A stretch of 64,000 bases of DNA from Morchella semilibera. Taxonomy: Eukaryota; Ascomycota; Pezizomycetes; Pezizales; Morchellaceae. Made by a program: the position numbers and the translations under genes. The number at the start of each line of letters is the position of its first letter. The first letter of the stretch is position 1. The notes beneath the pieces were generated by a model that did no database searches, was not told where the DNA came from, and worked only from the letters and a program-made list of their open reading frames with translations. The stretch covers positions 4,362,001 through 4,426,000 of the forward strand of contig WBVU01000004.1 in the NCBI GenBank assembly GCA_009192285.1, given 5' to 3'. Positions 1-11,138 of this stretch are shown here, in pieces.

Positions 1-605
1 ATGAATGAATGGGGAGCAAAGGGCTGATCTGATATATATCATATTACGCCACTGACTGGTACTTTCATTTTGGCCTCTTCTCCAATCGACGGTAGCGTTG
101 CACAGATTGCATTTCAATTCCTGCCAGGCACACATTACGTTGCATACAGTTCCGTCGTCAATCAGTAGTAGTGCTCACCATCTCCTTGCTTGCCTCACTA
201 CAGACAGACAAGACAAGACAGGCCGACAATTAGTTTCTCCACCTACAGATAAGTGGCAGATCAACAAGGATCCCCCAGCCTTAAAACCAGGATCTCAATC
301 CGGGCGCGGTGGTGGAAAGGGAAAGAAAGCATCATCACGAACGAAACCTGGCCATCACCCTTTCATCGTCATCCAATAACGCACTGCACCCACCACTGTC
401 CTTTCATTCCCAGAAGCGTCCACCACCACCACGCGCACACACACACGCCCTCTCTCATCCAACTAACGGGCCAAAAAAAAAGTCGGTACTAACCACAGTG
501 AGCCGCAACCCTGCCCCTAACTGCCACTCTCCCGTTTCCGTCAGTCAAATCCCAAGAAGGAGGCACACCGAACCCCCCCCATCCATCACCCGTCCAGCAG
601 TACAA
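1..605. other. Upstream region of the CLIP-like gene
   Basis: No gene recognised. The stretch holds C-rich and CA-rich low-complexity sequence (for example CAC runs near 420-450) that fits a promoter and 5' leader of the plus-strand gene that follows. Open frames here are short and of biased composition, so I do not call them coding. Confidence 0.5.
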
Positions 606-3600
606 ATGTCGACCCCTCTACGCCATCCACGAAGAACCGCATCGGCCTCGGCCTTAACCGTCCCCGTCCCTCACACCTCAACACACCCTTCGCAAACGCT
701 TCCGCGAATAACTTCTACAACAACAACAATAATAGTACCAACAACAGCAGCACCAGTGGGCTTCCACCAGCCCAAGCTATACCAGTCAGTCCTCTAACGG
801 GCCCCTGCTGTCGCCAAGTACCATGCTTGCGCGCAAAGCCTCGCTGAACCAGTTGACACAGAACTCTTTAGCATCAATACCAGACGGTTCCATGGGATAC
901 GGTCTTGGCCTAGGAAGCCCGACGAGGAGTATGTCAAGGGGTGGTGATGATGGCCTGAGAGGGCGAGGGAGGGGAACGCCGGTTGCGGGTATTGACGTCG
1001 ATGTGGGGGACCAGGTCAACACGCCCGGGGGAATGCATGGGACGGTCAAGTTTATCGGGCCTGTCAAGGGGAAGGCGGGCGTGTTTGTGGGTGTAGAGTT
1101 GGACCCTGATATGGCCGGTCGGGGGAAAAATGACGGTGCTGTTGACGGGTTCGTTTTTATTTTATTTTATTTTTTTGTTTTCTTTTGCACTCCCATCGTA
1201 CAAGTGTTTTATTACACCCGTTACTGTGTGTTTTTTTTTGTTTTCTTTTCTTTTCGCGGCAGCTCAATGTTTCACTTTTTTGCTCGTGACTAACAGCACC
1301 ACTCCCGAGGAGTTAGTGTACGTTACTTCACCACCGCTCATTCCAAACTCAGGGATTTTCGTACCACTCGCTCGCGCGCAGAAGAGAAACTCCGCGTCCT
1401 CCTCCAATCCTCCACCAACACCAACCCTGCTCGGCCTCAGCTCACCTACAGGGACCTCCGCGCTCTCACCGCCGTCCTACCCCACCCCCCGGCGCTCCGA
1501 GTCACCTTTCGGCTACAACAACAACAACGCCAATCGGAGCGGTATCGGCCTCGCGCCCTCGTCCCGCCCATCCTTGCCGCGACCTGAAAGTCCTGTCCGT
1601 AAAACAACCCCGGCCCCCCCTGCGCGAGGCTTGCAGCCTCCGGGAACACCACGAAATGTATCCTCAGCCATGGGAGGGAGGTTTGGGGGTCCGAGTCAGA
1701 TGGCCGGAAAGATGAGCTACGGTAGGCCAAGGGCAAGCAGTATCGCTTCTACAGTAAATGGTGGTATGGCACACCCGGAGCGTCCTGGGACTTCTACCGG
1801 ATTCTCCGGCCCTACGCCAAGGATCTCACACACCCCAAAGCACTCGGGCTCGTCATTGGGCTTGAAGCAGCCAAAGAATCCGGGACAGGGCGGTCTGCGG
1901 AGTGGGTCGTCGATGGGAATGCGCTCGATCAGCTCATTGGGACGGCACTCGGAGGGGCAGGAGGATTTACAGGAAGAGACATCACAGGGCGATTCGGGGA
2001 TTGGGCTCGTCCGCGCGGAAGAAAATGACTATGACAATAGCAATGGAAGAGCAAGTAGCGGGTCTACATCGGCACTAGAAGACAAGCTAGCCGAAAAGGA
2101 CCAACAGCTTCAGGAGCAGGCTGCGCAGCTCTTAGAGATGGAAGCATCTTTCTCGGAGCTACAGTCATTAATCCAAAACGCGCAGCCACCAGTCACATCC
2201 CCGATATCCATACGGGGTGGCGCTTTCGACGATGCAGATGCAACCCAGCTCCGGGCGTTATTGCGGAGAAGACAGAAAGGATCCAGGTCCTCACTGCCGA
2301 GTTTGACGCGCACCGTGCCGACTTTAGAAGCACGATCGATACATTGGAACTTGCCTCTACCGAGACAGAGCGTGTATATGAGGTGAAGGTTCAAGAGCTC
2401 ATGTCCGAGATCCAGGAGCTACAAGCGCGAACTGAGGACGTGGAGAGTGTTGCCCGTCAACTCAAGCAGCTCGAGGAATTGGTGGCAGAACTTGAAGAGG
2501 GCCTTGAAGATGCACGTAGAGGAGAGGCAGAAGCCCGTGGCGAAGTAGAATTCCTTCGTGGCGAAGTAGAGCGCTGTCGCGAGGAGCTCCGCCGCGAGAA
2601 GGAAAAGAGCGCTGCTGCTGTAGCGAACGCCGCTGTAGGAAAGCTCATGCGTACCGGCTCCATTGACAGCGAGGTCGAGAAGAAGGATGATGAGATCCGC
2701 GGTCTGAAGGCAATCATTCACTCCCTGTCCAGAGATGCTGTTCCAGCTGAGGATGGAGGCCACGCTGCAGCACACCTAGGAGCTCTTCGCCGCATAAATG
2801 GTGAAACTGGGGATGGCGATGAATTGACTATAGAGCGCAACACTCGCGAGAAACTGGAGCGCGAGGTCAACGAGCTCCAGGGCCTGATTGACCGCAAGGC
2901 CACCCGCGAGGACGAGCTTGAGAAGGAGATTGAGCTCCTTCGAAAACGCAAAGAGACCCGCGCGTCCGGTGCTTCCGGATCCATCTCCGAGAAAACAGCA
3001 CCAGGCTCATGGGGCCGCAGCTCTGGAGAGCGCCACAGGCCATCATTCTCCGCAGCAGATACTGAAGGCGCCACTACTGCCAGTGAGGGAGGATCACGCG
3101 GGACCATCGGTAGCTGGAGAAGGACCCGAAAGAGCAGCGCAAGCAGCATGGCTGCTGCCGAAAAGGAGGAATCCACTCCTGCAGCTGTCAGCAGCGCTGC
3201 ACTCGCGCCCATTACTGCAGAGGGCTCAGACGCCGAGGGAATGTGGTGTGAGATCTGCGAGACTGCAGGCCACGACATCTTAACCTGCACCAGTATGTTC
3301 GGCTCCGCCGCCGGCGGCCCCGCATCTGCTGGTCCCGGAGGTGAAAAGCCACTCCCAACACCACCAACCCTCCACGCCAAAGAAGCCACCAACGACGACG
3401 ACGAAACCAAGACCATCGCCTCCGAAAACGACCACATCGAGCCACCACTCAACATCAACGGCAACAGCAACGGTGTATCACCTGGCTCAGCCTCGTTCAT
3501 GGAGGAGGAGGAACGACGCCGTATCGGTGGCCTCGAGCGGAAAAGGAGCGTTCATCTCCCCGCGCCGCCACCAATGGTCAGTGTCGACAGCAGCTTTGGC

Positions 3601-3708
3601 CCAGTCGCAGGGAAGGAGAGCGGCGTGGTAGAGATGGATAAGTGGTGTGCCATGTGCGAGAGGGACGGCCACGACAGCGTCGATTGCCCGTTGGATATGG
3701 ATTATTAG
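606..3708 (+). CDS. CLIP-170-type microtubule plus-end protein (CAP-Gly, coiled coil, two zinc knuckles)
   Basis: Homologue of CLIP-170/Tip1/Bik1, which tracks growing microtubule ends and links them to dynein and the cortex. Proposed exons 606..1148 and 1317..3708; the intron has a CTAAC branch site about 23 nt before its TAG acceptor, and the splice rebuilds the CAP-Gly end (DGVRYF). Order: Ser/Asn-rich N-terminus, CAP-Gly around nt 985-1375 with GKNDG, Ser/Pro-rich linker, long coiled coil (nt about 2070-2960), then two C-x2-C-x4-H-x4-C knuckles (nt about 3241-3300 and 3640-3700), as in CLIP-170. The frame slips by one base at about four places: near the C runs at 613-616 and 802-805, at TT 1341-1342, and at GG 2265-2266. 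The last lies in the coiled coil and is firm. If the first two are not accepted, translation could start at the ATG at 823. About 978 aa if continuous. Confidence 0.85.
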
Positions 3709-6700
3709 ATGAGAGGTGGGGGGGGGGGCGTAATAATTAGCTTTTTTTCTTTTTCTCCCGTTTCTTCTTCTACTAGTGATGCATTGATTTAACGTATGGA
3801 TGGAGGCGGGGCTGGCGGTAAACTGACTCGGTTCGGCTCGAATCGAATTAAGCATTTTGATATTGGGAGTTTTACGCTGTGTCTCTTCTTTTTCTTATTT
3901 CTTATTTCTCTTTCTTTTATATATTCTCATCGCGTCCCTCCCTCTCTCTTTTTTTATCGGGGGGGGGCCCCATCTCATAAAGTATCGTACCACGCCCTTC
4001 TCCTCGAGATTTATACGGTATCGTGTGTTTTTAATGTGTGGGAAAGTTGTTTCGTAGTGGCTGGGTGGTTTTTAGTTTTTTTTCCATAGGCCTTCTTTTT
4101 ACTTTTCTTTCTCCGTGGATTATGTTCAAGAATGATGATGGATGGATGGATGGATGGATAGAAATATGTACTGTACGTGTATCGGAAATAATGAGCTGGC
4201 GGGGAATCAACGTGGAGTAAAATAGATTGTGTTGCTGCATAGAGCCGTTCGTGTCATGTGTTGCGGGTCACGAGCGGTCACTCGATGCGTATCAGCGGGT
4301 CGCAGGATTGGGCAGGTCGTCACAGGGCATCACTCGAGGTGGCGGACCAGACGCCCTCACGGGCGGTGCGGCGACTACGGAGGGTGTGGGGAGCAAAATA
4401 AGGTTGCAAAAACCCATAATTCAAGAGTACATGTATTTATCAACTGCTCAAAACTTCATACGATATCTCGAATTTGCCTGTTTTCATGGGTTTAGTTGTC
4501 CTGTGCACGTGGGAGGGAACAAACATATATCCCCACACCCCCGCGAGCGCGTCTAAAAGTCGTTGAGTATAGCGCGTACCAGAGAAATAGGGTAGTGACA
4601 TACTGGGAGGCCGCAGTGGTCGGTTGCCCACTTCAACCCCTACCCCTTCCTGCTCACCAATGTCAAGGATATGGAGCGTCGTATTATGTATGGCTGGCAA
4701 TCGGTCTACTGTAACTTATGGTCTCCCTTTTTTATAGAGGCACTAGCCACCAGTAGACGGCGGGGAAAAACTCGGAGTAGTTTATATACATCCGGGCAAA
4801 AAAAAAGATTACTTGACCTAGTTAGGGTTAGTTAGGGTTAGTTAGGGTTAGGATAGTAATTTTGTTTCGGCACCAATAACACGTGATTAAATGGGCCTAG
4901 TTGTTTTTCGCTGACTTCAACAGGGGGTCCGGCGCTCAGCACGTTTGTAAGAGTTGGTGGTACCTACGATCTCTTACCTACACCATGCAGGCGCTGGCAG
5001 TCTAGATAGACAAAATGGAGGTGGGTTAGTGTCTAAGATCTTATATTTGTCTTCCCAAGCACCCTTAGGAATTTTGTATGCGTCGGTCTGTAAAGCTACT
5101 ACACCGACTACCCTCGTAACTGAATCGCTCACGCATATGGAAGCTTCATCGTATTTATGACGCCGTTCTGAGAAGCGCTATATTATCTCATTCCATTGCA
5201 ACAATCGATAACATTACCTCCCTAGAAAGAAAAGGGAGAGGGGGAGGGGCAGGTACATACATGCCACCTCGATCATTACCACTCCCACTAGCGATGTCTT
5301 GGCAGCTAACCTTGTTCCTGTCCCAAAAAGTTTTTCCTGCCACTCCCCCCCAACCCACCGCCGTCAACATCAGCATCAAGAAGGTAAAACAACTTGATCT
5401 CGCCCACCACCACCAAAAATCCCACCCGACCTGTAAGTCTCCAATACCCATCCCCACCCATTGCTCTTCGCCCTCTGAAGGGGAAAAAAAAAAACAACAA
5501 CATGATGAGTACCTCCCAAGAATGAAAGGAAGAGCCGTATGAGTCCCCCGCAGCTCAAAGGGCACCTCGCATCTGCCCCGCATGCCCGTGCCAGAACGTA
5601 TGATCGGTTTGACTTTCCGCGTTCCTGGAGAGGGTTGGGGTGTGGTGCGGGGCAAGTCCGCTGTGGGGGGCGGTGCTTAGAACATTGGGTACTGAGACTG
5701 TATTTTTTTGTCTCCTCGGCGAAGAGGAGTGGTGGGTTTCAATTTGTGCAGAGGACCAGCGCTGACCTGTTGGTGATAGATAGGACTTGTGGAATATAGG
5801 TGTATAAGGGCCATCTATCTGGATGCATCTGCTGTAAGGTATTGTTTGTTCCGCGGCATGCTGCGAGCCGTTTCACGGGTTGCTGGCTCGGAGCACTTTA
5901 TCTGACTTTTGTACCAGAGGATCATGATGGTAGTAATAATGAGAAAGATAAGTCAACTACTGCGTTTTGGATTTCCCGAGTTAAACTCAAAGTACGTGCG
6001 ACCCCCATGAAGCGTAACTCCACTTCCCCCCCCCCCTTTTTTTTTTGCCTACTGCCGCACCATCTACCACATAGACTACGGAGGGTTTGATCACCGGGTC
6101 CTCAGCGAAGGTGAAGTTGGATACGATTCTAAAACCTATCCAATTTATTGTCTTGCACTATATAGCCCATCAAACAATCCGTGGATCAGAAATAGGGAAG
6201 AGAGAAGGTGTGCCAGAGGAAAGAATACGCAAAATTGCAAAACTATAGAAAACAAATGACTCTTCGCGATAAACCAAGTAAAAACACAAAAGTGAAATAC
6301 AAGCCAAATTCTCTCTTCTCTTCTTAAATTAATGAATAAAATCACAATGGAAATAATATCCACCACATATTTCCATCAGATTTCCCGTAATCTCACAGAA
6401 TTAGCAGAACTAGACCTAGGTTACTAAAGTATACTTAAACAAACCCAATCATATAGTAGTACAAAAACTTAGTTCACTTGCCCCTCGCAGCTGAAATGTA
6501 GCTCAACTGCCGCATCGTACCGTTGCCGTATAGAAATGACTCCGGTCCCAGATTTAGTTCCATCAAACCTCTTGAAATCAGGACATTAAAAAACGAGAAA
6601 TTTAAGGGAAAAAAAGAAAGAAACCACAAACTGTAAAAAAACACAAGGAAAAAAGAGTGGACAACTCTGATATGCTGATACCACGCAGCTTTGAAAAAAA

Positions 6701-6849
6701 AAAGATTAGTAACAAATGAAAATGAAATGAAGATAAAAGAGGGAGAAACACCCAAACTCGCACGATACTTTCAAAGCATAGAAACCAGGAAGATATTAGA
6801 GAACCAAACCGAAACACCTTTCGTCCAAACATTGACCATTGACCCAAAA
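3709..6849. other. Spacer between CLIP-like gene and CAF120
   Basis: No gene recognised on either strand. A G run follows the CLIP stop codon (about 3717-3728), a GATG tetranucleotide repeat lies at about 4136-4160, and a telomere-like repeat at 4821-4852. The part from about 6100 is A/T-rich and is probably 3' untranslated sequence of the minus-strand CAF120 gene. Open frames of 60-155 codons here show no family resemblance. Confidence 0.5.
4821..4852 (+). repeat. Interstitial telomere-like repeat
   Basis: Three perfect tandem copies of the 10-mer GTTAGGGTTA, followed by GG. This contains TTAGGG, the usual telomere unit of filamentous ascomycetes, alternating with TTAG. Genes flank it on both sides, so it is internal and not a chromosome end. 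It could be a Myb/telobox-type binding site or a scar of break repair. Confidence 0.8.
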
Positions 6850-7124
6850 TTACTGCCTCAAGAACCCATTCCCCTGCGCATTACCATACTGCTGCTGCTG
6901 CCCATATACTTGTTGGTTGTAGAACTGCTGATACTGTTGCTGTTGCAACAACGTTTGACTTTGGGACGCATACGCATTTTGTGGGAAATAACCTGCTGCA
7001 CCTTCGTAGGCACCGTAGCTGCTCACTCTAGGGCTCGGAGATTTGGCTTTCTCCCTTAGCAGAGCTTGCTGCTGTTGTTGTTGTTGAAGCTTCTGCTGTT
7101 GGATCTGGAGTTGTTGTTGCTGAA

Positions 7125-7157
<33 letters not shown>

Positions 7158-10100
7158 TGAGCTGTTGTCGCTGGGCGATGGCTTGCTGGACTGTTGCGCT
7201 GTTGCCATTACCCGCCCAGGAGCCCTTCATGAGCTTCTTCTCCTTCTCTCTTGTTTCGATTGCGCCAAGAAGCCCGGTCTGATGAGGTGGTTGCTTTTTA
7301 CCTTTAACGTCATCTAGATGAAGGAGAGTTGACCCGGTTTGCTTAGCAACATATTCTTGTTCACGAGCAGAGAGATGTGCAGATAAGTCAGCAGCGGATG
7401 AGACCAGACCGTTCGGGATGAAGGCTGATCCTCCACTGTGTCTTTGCAACGTAGGAAGTAATTCACTAGACATATTGCGGCTTCCTGGCGAGGGAGTGCC
7501 GGAGGGTTTCCGCTGATGGATATAACGGCTCCTCGTTTGTTGTTGGGCCGCAGCAGCAGCGGCCTTCTCGGAAACGTATTGCTCTGCCGCCCGATCTGGG
7601 GATTTTTGTCCTCCAGCAACTGTAACCATTCCAGGCTGCCAGACCATGCTCCGTCTTTTTGATTCACTACCCTCAGAACTGTGTGGCTCGTTTCCTGAGT
7701 CAGGGGAAGGCCTGTTCCAGGAATCACGCCTTTCGCTACCAGCAGAAGATCTGGAAGATTCACGGTTGTGTTCGGACCAGTCCACATTCAACGCTTGGGA
7801 AGAGTCCCTACGGTTTCCACCCAACACAGTACCATGCTGAGAAGCAAGACCTGATGCGATAGTAGCATCCGGTTCTGCAAATTGCCCATTTCCCTTGCCA
7901 ACGCCTCTGCTCTCTGCACTTAAGCTACGCCCGTGGTTTATTGTCGTCCCGAAATCAACTTTCGGGATATCAGCAGCCAACGCTTTTCGTTCAGCAGCAG
8001 TCGATTTGTAATGCACATCACCCACCACAACCTCTGGTTCAATGGTCGTCCCCACTACCTTCCTCACTCCCGCCCTTGGCATGTCGGCATCTCTTTTTGG
8101 TGGTTCCTCCCTCGTGTGCACGCTCGAATAATCAGGTTCATCTTCTTCTTCACTTCCATACTCACTTCCACTATTCTCGGCATTCTCACTCAGCATCTGC
8201 TGCAACCTACTAGCTCTCCTTCGATCAAAAGTATCCTCCTCCTGATAAGTAACATCATCGATATCCCTTCCAATTTTGTCAAGCGCCTCTTGGCTCATCA
8301 AGTGCCTCGCAAGACTTTCGATACTTTCTGTTGTCTTTGGTGTATCGTCAGCAGAGGCTGCGCCGTTGGTCGACTTTCTAATGATGTTCTCGGTTTGGAG
8401 ACTCGGAATCTGGTGTGTGTTAGGTGACCTGCGTGGAACTTGGGTAGGAATATGTGGTGACGGTGATTCCAGACCTTCCATAACGGTGTAGGGGACTACC
8501 TTTATTGGTTGGATAAGGGTACCTCCAGGTGTGTCCTGCCATGAGAACCTAGGACGACGTCCCTCTGGAATACCAGTTTCCAACTGATCCCTTTCTTGTT
8601 GCTGCTGATGCTGATGTTGACGCTGCATTTGCTGGAACGACTGCTGTGAATGGGGAGGCTGTCTGATGTAGCCGTAGCCTTCTTCGTATGCAACCTTTGA
8701 ATCGCCCATTGGTGGTGGCCCTGAAAGCAAAACCTGCGAGTTCTGGATTTCAAACCCTGGCGGGGGTTCAAGGCTCTTGTATCCAAGCGAACTCTGCGCA
8801 GTGATCTGTGAGTTTTGGCTAGGTAGCAGATGTGGCGGACCAGAAGGAGGAGAGATAGAACCCCCAGTTTCTTTTAGGAATGCTTCTGCTGCTGCTCCTG
8901 AAGTTCCCATCTCGTTCAGCGTATTATTAGAAATTCGTCTCTGTATTTGTGGAGCCTGCTGAGGCGACTGAGGTAATTGGTTTGGTCTCGAGCTTGGGGG
9001 ATGGGTCATTGTTGGGGTTGCTGGAACTTCTGAAAAGGCCGGTTGTTCCGTCTGTTGCTGGAGACGGCGTGCAGCAGGGTCAATGGGGCGCCCTTGAAAC
9101 AAGCTAGAATCCGAAGACCCGGAATCACTTCGGGCTAAACCTTGACCCTGTTGAGAATCATGTTGGGCCTCTGCCATAGAATAAAGTGAAGGACTTCCCC
9201 TTTGCTGCTTCTGGTATTGCATGTACCCCGTTGACTCAGATGTCGAGCGTTGATGATAGTTGTTCGAGGGTAATGGAGGGGTATTCAACGGGACATGTTG
9301 TGGTGGGAGTTGGGATGCCGGGATGGGAAGTGAAGAGCTTGACCTTTGGGAGTCACCATCGAAAGTCCCACCAGGGAACCTCTGCCCGGCCGGAAGACTG
9401 GTTCTAGGCCTCGCAGTTCTTGAATCGTTTTTCATTTTCTCGTAAGTTGCATTCTTCAACTTAGCTCTCCATTCCGACTCAGTGTTAATGACAGTCCCTT
9501 CTGAGACAATCAATGACACGATATCTGCCACCTCGAGATACCCGTATTGCCGTTCCCGGGGCATCGCAAACATCAAGCTCTTTACGTCATTGATATCTGG
9601 AACCAACCTATTTGGGCGTCCGTAAAGTGCAAAGGTATCAAAAGTAGGGAACAGCCATTTCAGCATCATCTCAAACCCACTAACAGCCGGGTGCACCTCC
9701 GGCATCACAAACACAAATCCCTCACTCGTTGTTGGTGGGTCTGAGTGTATGGTGATCTTTCCCTCAATCTTGACAAGGGTGCTCTGATCGATCAGCGGCT
9801 TACTCTGAGGATAAATGGCGTATGCTGAGAAAGCTTCGGTAATTGTCGCTATTGGTTGCGATTTTTTGCTCTTCTTGTTCTCATAAAACTTGATATCTCC
9901 CTTGAGGATAGGAACGGAAGTGTATCCTGTTTTCTGGGCCTTTTTCAGAAGTGCCTTCTGCTTCTTTACTTGCTTTTCGTCTGGAGGTGTGATTACTGCC
10001 CAACACCGGCGCCATGGTGTACCGGCGCCGAATCGCACTCTTGCCCAGTCCTCATACTTGAAGCGAGTCTTTTCAATTATTGTGTTGATACCATTAAGTG

Positions 10101-11138
10101 TCTTACCCTTTCCGGCGATCAATGCACCAGTATAGGCTTCCTGGAGAGAGGAGTGCTCAAACATACACAGCCTAATACCCGCAGTCCATTGCGTGAGTGA
10201 GTGGTGGGAGTTAAAATGGAACAAGTATCTATTTCGCCCAGCAGTGGAGATACTAAGGACATTAGTGAGCGGAGGAACATCTGCTGATCGAGTCGGAAGT
10301 GTATCGATCTAAATGCCATCAGTCAGCAAATCTATAGATAAACATAGAGAAAACGCCTGAGACACTTTAGACTACCGTGCCTTGGCGCTCTCCAGCTCGT
10401 ATGCGCATAGGCGGGAATTTCCATAACCCTACCATTTTAATAGACGCATCTGTGAGGTTTAAAAACGTCGGCACAACCTCCTCCCCTGGCTTTGCCGCAT
10501 CTAATTCCGCCGCATCCCATAACGATAACACGGTCCCTACCAACTGCGCGAAGCACTCCTGCCAACTTCTATCATGACTTGGCTTCCCATCTATCCCGAT
10601 TTCGTTAGCTTAATCTTGCACGCTTCTACGCCGTATCATCCTGCCGCGCCGATCGCAGGGAAAAACATACCAGGATTTAGATCATTCAATTTCAAGAAAT
10701 ACCCCTCCGTGTACAGCTTCTTGCTATGGCTATTTAGAAATGTAAATATTGGCTGCAGCTCCGGTAAAGTATCCCGTTCCACCTCTAGCAGCGGCGGCTG
10801 ATATGGCTGTACAATACTCATGGGTCTTGAGGATGGTCTGCTCGCTCTACTCTGCGGAGGGTGTGGGCTATCTCGCGATGGGGATGAAATGTGCGCTTCC
10901 GTAATCGAGGTAAAGGTGTCACGACGTAATCGGCCTTTGGGCTCCTCGCTCGGTGATTTTGAAGTGAGAAGATTTGTGAAAGACGCGGACCAGGCTGCGG
11001 TTTTGTTCGTTGTCAGTTTTTACCACTCTTAAAGCCTCGCTCTATTTTGAGGAACATTTCCTAGCCAACGGCTACTGGCAGTTGAGTTATTTTTAGAAGG
11101 ATTTGAGAGGGTCGCAACTCACAGCGGGAACGAGTCAT
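6850..11138 (-). CDS. CAF120: CAF120/SKG3-family PH-domain protein
   Basis: Relative of yeast Caf120 (CCR4-NOT associated) and Skg3 (bud-neck protein), linked to mRNA decay and polarity. Exons on the minus strand: 11123..11138, 10671..10994, 10376..10590, 6850..10308; 1337 aa. The last two introns (67 and 80 nt) are well supported: joins restore DLNPDGK and the GT..AG ends have CTGAC/CTAAC branch sites. The 16-nt first coding exon (MTRSR) is an inference; without it the first ATG is at 10821, but the frame upstream of that still reads like protein (RLRRDTF, SSPSRDSP). The N-terminal quarter is the conserved PH-like region (YFLKLND, WARVRFGAGTPWRRCW, ALYGRP). The rest is Ser/Pro/Gln-rich and disordered, with polyglutamine tracts near the C-terminus. 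No frame slip over 4 kb. Confidence 0.88.
7066..7172 (-). repeat. Polyglutamine-coding CAG/CAA repeat
   Basis: Imperfect CAG/CAA array (CTG/TTG on the plus strand) coding Gln-rich runs near the C-terminus of the CAF120-like protein; interruptions include Leu and Lys codons. Such arrays vary in length between strains and are prone to slippage. A second, shorter Gln-rich run lies at about 6890-6950. Confidence 0.85.

Noticed and set aside
2718-3500. Minus-strand open frame of 260 codons
   Set aside because: Antisense shadow of the CLIP-like gene in GC-rich sequence; the plus strand encodes the coiled coil and zinc knuckle.
4136-4160. GATG tandem repeat as a regulatory element
   Set aside because: Ordinary tetranucleotide microsatellite in a spacer; nothing ties it to regulation.
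4821-4852. Reading the telomere-like array as a chromosome end
   Set aside because: Only three units and genes continue on both sides, so it is internal.
5188-5655. Minus-strand open frame of 155 codons
   Set aside because: Biased Trp/Gly/Pro content from low-complexity DNA; no family resemblance.
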